Assembly: GCA_963833885.1 (NCBI GenBank)
Contig: CAWHZU010000008.1
Coordinates: 62,001 to 126,000 of the forward strand
Direction: 5' to 3'
Source of the DNA: JASHPR01 sp963833885
GTDB lineage: Bacteria; Actinomycetota; Actinomycetes; Streptosporangiales; Streptosporangiaceae
DNA length: 64,000 nucleotides
The position numbers and the translations under genes were made by a program. The notes below the pieces were generated by a model that had not been told where the DNA came from, searched no databases, and saw nothing but the letters and a program-made list of their open reading frames with translations. Positions 42,768 through 51,405 of the stretch are shown piece after piece; within the stretch, counting starts at the first letter, position 1; every line of letters starts with the position of its first letter.

Positions 42768-43790
42768 TCAGCGCCGGGGCCGGCCTGCGCTGGAGCGCAC
42801 GATCAGCTCCGGGGTGACTGGCAACCGGGCGCCGGGCGCGGGGCGCCCGCAGATCCGGTCGACCAGCAGCCGCAACGCCTGCTTGCCGAGTTCTCCGAAA
42901 TCTTGCCGCACCGTGGTCAGCGGGGGGAGGAAGAAGGCAGATTCCGGTATATCGTCAAATCCCACCACACTCACGTCGGCGGGAACCTGCCGCCCGTGCT
43001 CGCCGAGCGCGCGGAGCAAGCCGAGCGCCATCTGGTCGTTTGCGCAGAACACGGCGCTGACTTCGGGCATCCTCGCCAGTTCGTGGCCGATCTCGTAGCC
43101 GGACCGCGCCGACCAGTCTCCGCGCACGATCTCCGGCTCTGTCGTGCCCGTCTCCCGCAGCGCCCGGCCCCACCCTTCAGCGCGCTCCCGGGCGTCCAGG
43201 GTGGAGTCCGGGCCGCCCACGTAGTGCACGGTCGGATGGCCTAGGTCGAGCAGGTAACGGGTGGCCTGAAAGGCGCCCGCGATGTTGTCGATCGCAACGG
43301 AGTCAAGCGGAGCGCGGGTGCCACAGCCGACAGCGACGAGGGGCACGTCGGCTGCGACTCCGGTGAGCGCCTCCAGGGCAGGCATCTCAGAAGCAATGAC
43401 AATGATCCCCTCGACACCCTGGCCGAGGAACCGGTCGACCGCCTCCTGCATCGACCGGCGGTCGAAGGCGGGCAAGCTGGTGATGGTGACCGAGTAGCCG
43501 GAATGGGCGGCCCGCTCGATGCCGTAGAGCATGGAAGCCGGACCGTAGAGCGTGGTGTCGAACGAGATCACGCCGAGTGCGTGAGTACGCCCCGTGACCA
43601 GGCTGCGCGCGGCGGCGTTGGGCCGGTAACCAAGCTGGCGGATGGCCGCCAGAACGTCTTCCCTGGTCTGCGGCCTGACGTTGGGATGCCCGTTGAGGAC
43701 CCGGGAGACAGTCTGGTGCGAGACGCCGGCCAGCCGGGCGACGTCTGCCATCACCGGCCGTGCGGCTGGCCCGTTCGCCGTCGACGCCAC
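42768..43790 (-). CDS. LacI-family regulator of the arabinose/galactan genes
   Basis: A 340-residue LacI regulator: helix-turn-helix VMADVARLAGVSHQTVSRVL followed by the hinge RPNAAARSLVTGR, and a periplasmic-binding-type sensor domain (HALGVISFDTTLYGPASMLY through FGELGKQALRLLVDRI). It reads into the araBDA operon, with the perfect palindrome 46 bases after its stop, so araB may be transcribed from that operator-promoter. L-Arabinose or a derivative is the likely inducer; this is inferred from position and from the shared operator at the galactanase gene. Confidence 0.88.
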   Translation of the reverse strand: MASTANGPAARPVMADVARLAGVSHQTVSRVLNGHPNVRPQTREDVLAAIRQLGYRPNAAARSLVTGRTHALGVISFDTTLYGPASMLYGIERAAHSGYSVTITSLPAFDRRSMQEAVDRFLGQGVEGIIVIASEMPALEALTGVAADVPLVAVGCGTRAPLDSVAIDNIAGAFQATRYLLDLGHPTVHYVGGPDSTLDARERAEGWGRALRETGTTEPEIVRGDWSARSGYEIGHELARMPEVSAVFCANDQMALGLLRALGEHGRQVPADVSVVGFDDIPESAFFLPPLTTVRQDFGELGKQALRLLVDRICGRPAPGARLPVTPELIVRSSAGRPRR

Positions 43791-43990
43791 CAGGTCCCCT
43801 CGGTCACTGGCCGATCCCGTAGCCCGCGCGACACAGCGTCTTCGGGCGAGATGATGTTTTCGTTCACATCCCGTCCGTCGAGCGCCACGCCCTAAGCAGT
43901 ACCTAGGGTATGCGAGAACGTGATGTTAGCCGACGGCCGGCCGTGTCCTGCCATTTGATAGAACGCGCAGATCCTGGGACCCTACGGCCC

Positions 43991-45454
43991 ATGCAGGGAG
44001 CGCGGGACCCGTTCAAGCGACCCATCTCGCCGGCGGCCGTGGCCACACAGACCGCCGAGCTCGAGCAGACCGTCGACGCGGACGAGAAGACTCTGGGCGC
44101 GAAGCACCCAGACACCCTCACGGCCAGGGCAGCCCTGGCCCGCGGCTACCTTTTCGCCGGGAGGTCCGCCGAGGCGGTCACGCTGCTCGAGACGAACGTG
44201 CCTGCCTTCGAGAATGTGCTCGGTCTCGATCACGCAGACACCCTGCAATCCCGCAATGATCTTGCGGTCAGCTACCGGGCGACTGGCCGAGCGGCCGATG
44301 CTGCCGCCCTGCACGAGCAGAATCTGTCGATCCAGGAACGGCTGCTGGGATCCGACCACCCCGCCACCTTGGTCACCCGGTCCAACCTCGCCAGTGCGCT
44401 GTGGGCCGTCGGCCGCACCGGCGAGGCACTGGCGGGGTACCAGCGGACCCTGGCGGACCAGGAACGGGTGCTCGGCCCCGAGCACGCCGACGCGATGCAT
44501 ACCCGTGGCAACCTGGCCAACGCCTACCGGGCCGACGGGCGAATACCGGAATCGATCGCCATGCACGAACAGAACCTGGCCATCAGGGAACACGCGCTAG
44601 GCGCGGACGACCCCGACACCATCTCCTCGCGCCATGGACTGGCGAGAGCGTTTGCCGCAGCCGGACGGCTCGTCGACGCGGTGCCGCTGCAACAGCAGGC
44701 GGCCACCGAGCGAGAACGAGTCCTCGGCGCCGACCACCCGGACACCCTGGCGTCCCGCGTCGGCCTGGCCGCCAGCTACACCTCTGCCGGCTGGTTTCCC
44801 GAGGCCATCGCGCTTTTCGAGGCCGCGATCGCCGACGCCGAACGGGTGCTAGGAGCCGACCGCCCGGACACGCTCGCGTTCCGGAACGATCTCGCAGCGG
44901 CCTATCAGCAAGCCGGGCGGGCCAACGAGGCCATCGAATTGCTCGAGCCGACCCTCGCCAGCCGCGAGCGCCTGCTCGGCCCGGAGCATCCGGACACGCT
45001 CGCGTCCCGGAACGACCTGGCCGCCGCTTACGCCAAGACCGGCCGGATGGCCGACGCGATCACGTTGCACGAGCGCAACGTAGCCGACCTGGAGCGGCTG
45101 CTCGGGGCCGATCACCCGACGACCCTCACCTCGCGAAGCAACCTCGCCGCCGCCTACGGCCGGGCGGACCGGCTGCCCGAGGCAATAGCGCTGCACGAGC
45201 AGGCGCTGGCCGACCGCGAGCGGCTGCTCGGCCCCGATCACCCGGCCACCCTCACCTCGTGTAACAACCTCGCCGCGGCCTATGCCCGGGCCAACAGGCT
45301 GCGGGAGTCGATCGCCTACTACAAACGCGCGCTGGCCGGCCGCAAGCGCGTTCTGGGCTCCGACCACCCCGCGACCCGCGCCACCCGCGAGGCCCTGGTC
45401 CGCGTCCGCGACCGCCGCCACGCCGCCTTCCTAACCCGCCGCCCCCGCCCCTAA
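43991..45454 (+). CDS. Tetratricopeptide-repeat protein of ten 42-residue units (kinesin-light-chain/TPR_12 type)
   Basis: A 487-residue protein built almost wholly of ten consecutive 42-residue repeats with the pattern LLGxDHPDTLxSRxNLAxAY, then xxAGRxxEAIxLxExxLADRER, plus a partial capping repeat. These helical pairs form a superhelix for protein binding. In actinobacteria similar repeats are often the sensor part of NB-ARC proteins, but no NTPase or effector domain is attached here and no neighbour clearly supplies one. The start is uncertain: the frame is open to 43910 but the codons before 43991 look non-coding, and no ribosome site is clear at either. Confidence 0.8.
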   Translation: MQGARDPFKRPISPAAVATQTAELEQTVDADEKTLGAKHPDTLTARAALARGYLFAGRSAEAVTLLETNVPAFENVLGLDHADTLQSRNDLAVSYRATGRAADAAALHEQNLSIQERLLGSDHPATLVTRSNLASALWAVGRTGEALAGYQRTLADQERVLGPEHADAMHTRGNLANAYRADGRIPESIAMHEQNLAIREHALGADDPDTISSRHGLARAFAAAGRLVDAVPLQQQAATERERVLGADHPDTLASRVGLAASYTSAGWFPEAIALFEAAIADAERVLGADRPDTLAFRNDLAAAYQQAGRANEAIELLEPTLASRERLLGPEHPDTLASRNDLAAAYAKTGRMADAITLHERNVADLERLLGADHPTTLTSRSNLAAAYGRADRLPEAIALHEQALADRERLLGPDHPATLTSCNNLAAAYARANRLRESIAYYKRALAGRKRVLGSDHPATRATREALVRVRDRRHAAFLTRRPRP

Positions 45455-45482
45455 CCCGCCGCCCCCGCACCCGCCCCCTTGG

Positions 45483-45508
45483 CGTAGCGGAGCGGACGCT
45501 CCGCTACG
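45483..45508. terminator. Strong hairpin after the TPR gene
   Basis: CGTAGCGGAGCG (45483-45494) and CGCTCCGCTACG (45497-45508) are perfect reverse complements, giving an 11-bp stem with a 4-base loop, 28 bases after the TPR stop codon. There is no run of T, as is common for actinobacterial terminators. Confidence 0.55.
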
Positions 45509-45830
45509 TGGTCGCGCCACCCCCACTCGCCTCGCCGCTCTGCCATCGCCCCACTCCCGCTCGCCCGGCGCTCCGTCATCGCCCCACCCCGTGATCACCT
45601 CGCCACGTCTCGTGATCGACCCGCTCCCAACCCCTTGATCACGGCAACTTTTCACGGTTTCCAGTCATCCGATGCCCCAATTTAGACCGTTTTGGGGTTA
45701 CCGAACCCGTGAGAACAAGGCTGACCATGCCGGCAGAGCCGGGCCCATAAACGGTCTATAACGACTCAACTAAGGAAGCTCAGCGGCTCTTGACAGTGGC
45801 GCAACGCTGGCTTGAAACTACTGCACAGAA

Positions 45831-45844
45831 TTTGAAACGTTCCA
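45831..45844. promoter_or_regulatory. LacI-type operator upstream of the rhamnose importer operon
   Basis: TTTGAAACGTTCCA has the central CG and inverted AACGTT core of LacI-family operators. A 13/14 match, TTTGACACGTTCCA, lies at 62033-62046 just before the second LacI gene. A half-like CTTGAAACTA sits 20 bases upstream. The pair suggests that the 62088 LacI protein controls rhamnose use. Confidence 0.6.
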
Positions 45845-45978
45845 GAGGAGGCTGGCGGCCAAGAGACTGACGGTCGCCGCCGCAGCGGTCCGGACCTGAT
45901 GCGGCAGACCCGCACCGGAGTCGCAGAAGCACGACGTGAACGGCCGGAGCAGAGCAGCGGAGAGGCGGAGAGAAGTCC

Positions 45979-47688
45979 ATGGTCCCTGGGCGCGACGCCG
46001 ACCGGCGTATCGGTGGCCCAGACGAGGGCGCTCCCCCGAACTCACCGGCGGCTTCGGAGGAGTCCGCCGGGCGGGCGCCGAATGGCCAGCAGGCTGACAC
46101 ACGGCACGGGACTGACGTCGGCCAGGAGACCGAAACAGGGCACGGGACCGACATAGGTCACGGGGCACGTGCGGGTAACCCGGCGGGAACGCCGCAGTTG
46201 TCGCTGCGGCACGCTGCAAAGGCGTTCGGCGCCGTGCACGCGATCGTCGATGGTTCGATCGACCTCTACGGCGGGGAAGTACACGGGCTGGTCGGTGAGA
46301 ACGGCGCGGGCAAGTCCACGCTGGTGAAGATCCTGGCCGGGGTCTACCAGCCCGACAGCGGAGAACTGCTGGTCGGTAACGAGCCGACGGTGCTGCACGG
46401 CCCGGCAGCCGCCAGGGATGCCGGGATAGCCGTCATCTACCAGGAGCCCACGCTGTTCCCCGACCTGACCGCCGCGGAGAACATCTTCATGGGGCGCCAG
46501 CCGTTGCGGCGGGGCAGGCGCATCGACGCCAAGCAGATGCGGGAGCATGCCCGCGAGTTGTTCAAGCAGCTGGGTGTCCGGCTTGACCCCGGCCGCATCT
46601 GTCGCGGCCTTTCCATCGCCGACCAGCAGATCATCGAGATCGCCAAGGCACTCTCGCTCGAAGCCAAGATCATCGTGATGGACGAGCCGACCGCCGCGCT
46701 GTCAGCGGCCGAGGTGAACCGGCTGTTCGACGTCGCGCGGACGCTGCGCGCGTCGGGAGCGGCGGTGCTGTTCATCTCGCACCGCCTCGAAGAAGTCTTC
46801 GAGATATGCCAGCGGGTCACCGTGATGCGCGACGGCAGACAGGTGCTGACCAGGGAACTGGCCGGGCTCACCGCCGATGAACTGGTCCGCGCCATGGTCG
46901 GCAGGAAGCTGGACGAGCGCGTCGCCGACGGCCGCGGGGCGCCCGGGGACCGGGTGCTGAAGGTCGAGCGGCTCACCAGGGAAGGAGTGTTCATCGACAT
47001 CTCCTTCGAAGTCCGGGCAGGCGAGATCGTGGCCATGTCCGGGCTGGTCGGCTCGGGCCGCAGCGAGGTGGCGCGGGCAGTCTTCGGCATCGATAGCTAC
47101 GACGCCGGCTCGGTCACCGTGCACGAGCGCCGGCTGCGCAAGTCCTCCCCCACCAGTGCCATGGCCGCCGGGGTGGGTTTCGTGCCCGAGGACCGCCGTC
47201 AGCAGGGCCTGGTCATGGAGATGTCGGTGCAGCAGAACATGGCGCTGGCCTCGCTCGGCAGGCTGCGCCACGCCGGGCTCATTTCCGGGAAGTCGGAACG
47301 CAACTTCGCCGCTGACTGGGCGCTGAAACTGCGGATCAAGTTCGGGCGGCTCACCGACCCGGTCTCGCAGCTATCCGGCGGCAACCAGCAGAAGGTCGTG
47401 CTGGCGAAGTGGCTCGGCCGCAACCCGAGCCTGCTGATCGTGGACGAGCCGACCAGGGGCATCGACATTGCCACAAAGGCCGAGGTGCACCGGCTGCTTT
47501 CGGAACTCGCGGGAAACGGAGTCGCGATCTTGATGATCTCCTCGGAGCTGCCCGAGGTCCTCCGCGTCGGTGACCGGATCCTGGTGATGCGCGAGGGCCG
47601 GCTGGTCGGTGAGTACGCCCGCGCGGACGCATCGGAAGAAAAGATCATGTCGGCGGCGACCGGCCAGCTTCAGGAGCAGGCGCAGTGA
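45979..47688 (+). CDS. rhaT: Sugar ABC transporter ATP-binding protein, rhamnose type (tandem ATPase domains)
   Basis: A 569-residue protein with two fused ATPase domains. The first has Walker A GENGAGKSTLVKILAG and Walker B VMDEPTAALS; the second has the expected degenerate GLVGSGRSEVARAVF, signature LSGGNQQKVVLAKWL and Walker B IVDEPTRGID. It drives import of a sugar, L-rhamnose by context. The first 70 residues are a hydrophilic extension with a repeated HGTDVG/HGTDIG, not expected in the family; GGAGAG before ATG 45979 supports this start. The stop overlaps a GTG that opens the small ORF leading to the permease gene. Confidence 0.9.
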   Translation: MVPGRDADRRIGGPDEGAPPNSPAASEESAGRAPNGQQADTRHGTDVGQETETGHGTDIGHGARAGNPAGTPQLSLRHAAKAFGAVHAIVDGSIDLYGGEVHGLVGENGAGKSTLVKILAGVYQPDSGELLVGNEPTVLHGPAAARDAGIAVIYQEPTLFPDLTAAENIFMGRQPLRRGRRIDAKQMREHARELFKQLGVRLDPGRICRGLSIADQQIIEIAKALSLEAKIIVMDEPTAALSAAEVNRLFDVARTLRASGAAVLFISHRLEEVFEICQRVTVMRDGRQVLTRELAGLTADELVRAMVGRKLDERVADGRGAPGDRVLKVERLTREGVFIDISFEVRAGEIVAMSGLVGSGRSEVARAVFGIDSYDAGSVTVHERRLRKSSPTSAMAAGVGFVPEDRRQQGLVMEMSVQQNMALASLGRLRHAGLISGKSERNFAADWALKLRIKFGRLTDPVSQLSGGNQQKVVLAKWLGRNPSLLIVDEPTRGIDIATKAEVHRLLSELAGNGVAILMISSELPEVLRVGDRILVMREGRLVGEYARADASEEKIMSAATGQLQEQAQ

Positions 47689-47780
47689 ACGGCGCACGCG
47701 CAGCGGGCGCAGAAGCGAACCGGGACGCAGTGAGCGGCGCACGCGCAGCGGGCGCAGAAGCGAACCGGAGGGCACAGTGA
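47685..47780 (+). repeat. 45/47-bp duplication forming a 31-codon ORF between rhaT and rhaP
   Basis: The unit GTGAACGGCGCACGCGCAGC and following bases occurs at 47685-47729 and again at 47730-47776. GTG 47685 overlaps the rhaT stop (GTGA) and opens a 31-codon frame that reads ARAAGAEANR twice and ends at TGA 47778-47780, which overlaps the GTG start of rhaP. Only the second copy has a good ribosome site (GGAGGG). The duplication thus inserts a complete coupled mini-ORF into the operon junction. Confidence 0.85.
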
Positions 47781-48832
47781 GCACGACCCTGGCCCCGCCG
47801 CGGGAGCCGTCCGGCGCGCCGGCCGAGATCGGGTCGCGGCGGCTGACCGAGCGGGTCTTCCGGGTCAGGGAGACCGGCATTATCGCGGTCCTGGCCCTGT
47901 TCGTCCTGATCACCGCCGTGATCCAGCCACGCTTCGTCAGCTCGTCGAACATCCAGTTCATCCTCGTCGACACCGCGGTCTACGCGCTCGTGGCACTTGG
48001 CGAGACCATGGTGATCATCACGAGGAACGTGGACCTCTCGGTCCAGTCGGTGCTGGCGCTGTCCGCGTACCTATCGGCCGGATTGTTCGGGCACGTGCAC
48101 GGCATCCCGATCCCCGTGGTGTTCCTGGTCGGGCTGGGCATCGGGCTGGCATTCGGCGCGGCTAACGGGCTGATGGTGTCGCTCGGCCGGGTGCCCAGCC
48201 TGGTCGTCACGCTCGCGACTCTCTACATCATCCAGGGCATCGACATCCTGGTCGTCGGGGGCAACGAGGTCGTCGCCTCGTCGCTGCCGGCCGGGTTCGT
48301 CGACATCCCCAACGCGACGATCTTCGATATTCCGTGGCTCGCGATCGTGGTGGCCGCCGTGATTGGAGCCGGGGCGTACTACCTGCGCTCGTTCCGTTCC
48401 GGCCGGGAGTTGTACGCGATCGGGTCGAATCCCGATGGCGCACGGCTGGCCGGCATTCCCGTGGCCAGGCGGGTGTTCACTGCCTTCACGCTGTGCGGTG
48501 GGATCGCGGGCGTCGGCGGCGTGCTGTGGGCCGCCCAGTACCAGACGATCAACACCAGCGCCGGCGGCACGAACTTCTCGCTGATCGTGATCGCCGCGGT
48601 GGTGGTCGGCGGCGTGGCGATCTTCGGTGGCAGCGGCAGCGCCGTGGGCGCGGCGATCGGCGCGCTGCTGCTCGGCACGATCAACGTCGCCCTCGACGTG
48701 CTCGGCATCTCCGACTTCTGGGACCAGGCGATCGCCGGGTTCCTGCTGCTGCTGGCCATCACCCTGGACCGGGGCATCTCGGTTCGGCTCGCGGCGGCGC
48801 TGCGCAAGAGGAGTGCCCGCGATGCAGCCTGA
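47777..48832 (+). CDS. rhaP: Rhamnose ABC transporter permease
   Basis: A 351-residue inner-membrane permease of the ribose/rhamnose type with about nine helices. The family motif VITRNVDLSVQSVLALSAYL lies near residue 85 and the cytoplasmic-loop motif AIGSNPDGARLAGIPVARR near 225. It forms the membrane channel with the next gene product. GTG 47777 follows GGAGGG and overlaps the end of the repeat-built mini-ORF. The downstream permease start overlaps its end by 11 bases. Confidence 0.92.
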   Translation: MSTTLAPPREPSGAPAEIGSRRLTERVFRVRETGIIAVLALFVLITAVIQPRFVSSSNIQFILVDTAVYALVALGETMVIITRNVDLSVQSVLALSAYLSAGLFGHVHGIPIPVVFLVGLGIGLAFGAANGLMVSLGRVPSLVVTLATLYIIQGIDILVVGGNEVVASSLPAGFVDIPNATIFDIPWLAIVVAAVIGAGAYYLRSFRSGRELYAIGSNPDGARLAGIPVARRVFTAFTLCGGIAGVGGVLWAAQYQTINTSAGGTNFSLIVIAAVVVGGVAIFGGSGSAVGAAIGALLLGTINVALDVLGISDFWDQAIAGFLLLLAITLDRGISVRLAAALRKRSARDAA

Positions 48833-49895
48833 TCAGGACACGTCGCTGGCCGCGACCGTCGACGCGCCGCCCGGCTGGCGGTCACGGTTCGACTCCAGAA
48901 ACATGCTCCGCTGGGAGGGCGGCCTGGCGGTCGCCGTCATAGCGATCGGGATACTCGGCGTTTCGACGTCGTCGGAGTTCCTCACCGGAAACAACATCTT
49001 CAACCTGGGCCTGCAGTCGGGCGAGATAGCGATCATGGCCCTGCCGATGACGCTGATCATCATCAGCGGCGAGATCGACCTTTCGGTCGCCTCGATCATG
49101 GGCATGTCGAGCGCGGTGCTCGGGTACCTGTGGGGCAAGCACTGGTCGATGCTGGTCATCTTCGTCGTCATCCTGCTGGTCGGCGTGCTGGCCGGGGCGA
49201 TCAACGGCCTGCTGATCACCCGCCTCGGGCTGCCGTCTCTGGCGGTCACGATCGGCACGCTTGGCCTGTACCGCGGAGTCGCCAACATCATCCTCGGCCC
49301 CAACACGATCTCGAACTTCCCCGCCAGCTACGCGAACATCGGCGTCACCGGGGTGTTCAACAGCAATCTGTCGTTCTCGGCGGCCGTCTTCATCGTGCTG
49401 GCTGTGATCTTCGGCGTGGTGCTTCACTTCATGCCGGTTGGCCGGTCGATCTATGCGATGGGGGCCAGCCCCGAGGCAGCGATGTTCGCCGGAATCCGGG
49501 TCAAGCGCATCAAGACGCTGCTGTACATCGTTTCCGGCGTGGTCTGCTCGCTGGCAGGCGTGCTGCTGACGTTCCGGCTTTCCACGTCGGTCAACAGCAA
49601 CGGACTCGGCCTCGAGCTTGACGTCGTCGCCGTTGTCCTGCTCGGCGGGGTCTCGATCTTCGGCGGCAAGGGAACGATCGTGGGTGTTGTGCTCGGGGTG
49701 CTCGCATTCGCGGGAATCCAGAACGCCCTGCTGCTGACGAACTTCAACCAGGAGGCAGCCAGCATTCCAGTTGGCGGCCTGCTGCTGGTCAGCGTGTTCG
49801 TGCCAAACATGGCCACACTTACACGCCGGATCCGCGGCGCGATCGCAAGGAGAAGCAAGGCCACGCCCTCGGCGATCGGAGCCGGGCATGACTGA
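48822..49895 (+). CDS. rhaQ: Rhamnose ABC transporter permease
   Basis: A 357-residue permease, second half of the channel. It has LIIISGEIDLSVASIMGMSS near residue 85 and AMGASPEAAMFAGIRVKRIK near 215, the matching loops of this family, and about nine helices. ATG 48822 is preceded by GAGGAG and overlaps the previous stop by 11 bases. A 162-base gap without a gene separates it from the binding-protein gene. Confidence 0.92.
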   Translation: MQPDQDTSLAATVDAPPGWRSRFDSRNMLRWEGGLAVAVIAIGILGVSTSSEFLTGNNIFNLGLQSGEIAIMALPMTLIIISGEIDLSVASIMGMSSAVLGYLWGKHWSMLVIFVVILLVGVLAGAINGLLITRLGLPSLAVTIGTLGLYRGVANIILGPNTISNFPASYANIGVTGVFNSNLSFSAAVFIVLAVIFGVVLHFMPVGRSIYAMGASPEAAMFAGIRVKRIKTLLYIVSGVVCSLAGVLLTFRLSTSVNSNGLGLELDVVAVVLLGGVSIFGGKGTIVGVVLGVLAFAGIQNALLLTNFNQEAASIPVGGLLLVSVFVPNMATLTRRIRGAIARRSKATPSAIGAGHD

Positions 49896-50057
49896 CGGCG
49901 TGGCGCGCGCGCAACGCGGGCAGCGAGACGGGACTGGCCTCGTGCCGGGATTGGCCCGGGCCGTCTGCGCTACCCGCCCATTACCGCCTCGGGCGGCCCC
50001 CCTATCCGCACAATCGGCACCCAGCTTTTTGGGCCCATCAGTTGAAAGGATTCATCT

Positions 50058-51131
50058 ATGAGAGGTTCGGCCAGAGGAAGAACGTCGGCGAGAAAGAGAG
50101 CGCTGCCGCTGCTGGCTGCGCTGGTCCTGCTGTCCATTCTCGCCGCGGCGTGCAGTTCCTCGAGCTCGTCGGGCGGGAGTTCGTCGGGTTCGAGCTCGGG
50201 AACGCTGAAAAAGGGCCTGAAGGTCTTCATCATCCCGAAGAACCTCGGCAACAACTACTTCACCACCGCCGACAGTGCCAAGACCGGAGGTGCGATCTCC
50301 GCGCTCACCGCGCTTGGCGAGAGCGGCACCGAGACCAGCGGGACGGCGGCCACACCCGCGTCGCAGATTCCGGCCATCCAGGCGGCGATCGCGAAGGGCG
50401 CCAACGTCCTGATCGTGTCGGCGACCGACCCTAGCGCCCTGTGCCCGACGCTGAACGCGGCGATGAAGAAGGGCATCACGGTGGTCACCTATGACTCGGA
50501 CGCGCCGGGCTGCCGTGACCTTTTCGTCAACCAGGCATCCACGGCCGAGATCGGGACCAGCGAGGTCGATCTCTTGGCCAAGGAACTGCACGACACGGGC
50601 GAGATCGGGATCGTCTCGGCCGCGGCCACGGCGACCAACCAGAACGCCTGGATCGGCTACATGAAGCAGGAGCTGAAGAAGTACCCGAAGATGAAGCTCG
50701 TGTCGACCGTGTACGGCAACGACGACCCGCCGACGGCCACCCAGGTCACCGAGGGTCTGCTGGAGAAGTACCCGAACCTCAAGGGCATCATCTCGCCGAC
50801 CACCGTCGGCATCCTGGCCGCGGCCCAGGTCGTCGCCACGCCGAAGTGGAAGGGCAAGGTCATCGTGACCGGCCTGGGCACGCCGGACGAGATGAAGGCG
50901 TACGTGGCCGACGGCGTCGCGCCCGCGTTCGTTCTGTGGAACCCGGCCAACCTTGGCTACCTGGCCGCCTACGCAGCCGTGAACCTCGCGTCCAAGAAGA
51001 TCACCAACGCCCAGGGGCAGACCTTCAGCGCGGGCAAGCTCGGCAAGTACACCATCGGGTCCGATCACACGATCCTCCTGGGCCCGCCCACGGTGTTCAA
51101 CTCGGCCAACATCAACAACTTCAACTTCTGA
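50058..51131 (+). CDS. rhaS: Rhamnose-binding lipoprotein of the ABC transporter
   Basis: A 357-residue lipoprotein. The signal peptide (RKRALPLLAALVLLSILAAAC) ends in the lipobox LAAAC at about Cys32, followed by a Ser/Gly-rich linker and a type I periplasmic-binding fold: LKVFIIPKNLGNNYFTTADS, KGANVLIVSATDPSALCP, GITVVTYDSDAPGC. It captures the sugar outside the cell and delivers it to the two permeases. A 13-bp hairpin seven bases after the stop could stabilise its message relative to downstream genes. Confidence 0.93.
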   Translation: MRGSARGRTSARKRALPLLAALVLLSILAAACSSSSSSGGSSSGSSSGTLKKGLKVFIIPKNLGNNYFTTADSAKTGGAISALTALGESGTETSGTAATPASQIPAIQAAIAKGANVLIVSATDPSALCPTLNAAMKKGITVVTYDSDAPGCRDLFVNQASTAEIGTSEVDLLAKELHDTGEIGIVSAAATATNQNAWIGYMKQELKKYPKMKLVSTVYGNDDPPTATQVTEGLLEKYPNLKGIISPTTVGILAAAQVVATPKWKGKVIVTGLGTPDEMKAYVADGVAPAFVLWNPANLGYLAAYAAVNLASKKITNAQGQTFSAGKLGKYTIGSDHTILLGPPTVFNSANINNFNF

Positions 51132-51137
51132 CCGAAC

Positions 51138-51167
51138 CCGGGGTGCCGGGCCAGCCCGGCACCCCGG
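51138..51167. terminator. Strong hairpin after rhaS
   Basis: The arms 51138-51150 and 51155-51167 pair over 13 bases (core GGGGTGCCGGG with CCCGGCACCCC) with loop ccag. There is no T run. It starts seven bases after the rhaS stop and inside the rhamnose operon, so partial termination or protection of the rhaS message is more likely than a full stop. Confidence 0.6.
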
Positions 51168-51187
51168 CCATCAGCCGCCAAAGGGAG

Positions 51188-51372
51188 GGTGGATGCAGCG
51201 GCCGGCTGCCAAAAGGTCAGGTTGGATACGGTGTCAGCCGCCGCCCAAGGAAAGGTGGATGCAGCGGCCGGCCGCCCGAGGAAGAAAAGGGTGGGGCGCC
51301 GGTAGAAGGTGGGACGGCTAAAAGGTGGGGACGCCCGCCCGACCGTGGCGCCGCCAGAGGTGGGGACGCCCG
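51188..51372 (+). repeat. Two nested repeat families in the rhaS-rhaM junction
   Basis: The 19-base stretch ggtggatgcagcggccggc occurs at 51188-51206 and 51254-51272, about 66 bases apart; the 15-base aggtggggacgcccg occurs at 51323-51337 and 51358-51372, 35 bases apart. The first pair carries ATG codons (51193 and 51259) in one open frame of 42 codons, ending at TAA 51319-51321, with purine-rich GGGAGGG and AAGGAAAGG before the two ATGs. The peptide would contain MQRPAA twice. Whether it is translated is unknown. Confidence 0.7.
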
Positions 51373-51405
51373 GATGGGGCGCCGCTAGAACCTGGAGGAC
51401 ACCAG

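Larger units (their letters stand above)
45455..45978. other. Long intergenic region before the rhamnose operon
   Basis: About 520 bases without a gene. The first part is low-complexity Pro/Arg-like DNA with a strong hairpin (45483-45508) and several TGATCAC-like repeats near 45591-45645. The second part is more AT-rich (AAACGGTCTATAACG near 45745 could be a -10 region) and carries the LacI-type site at 45831. I read it as terminator plus promoter DNA for the rhamnose importer. Confidence 0.5.

Noticed and set aside
45591..45660. TGATCAC-like repeats as a possible regulatory cluster
   Set aside because: The copies are short and irregular, in low-complexity DNA; I could not define a consistent site or spacing.
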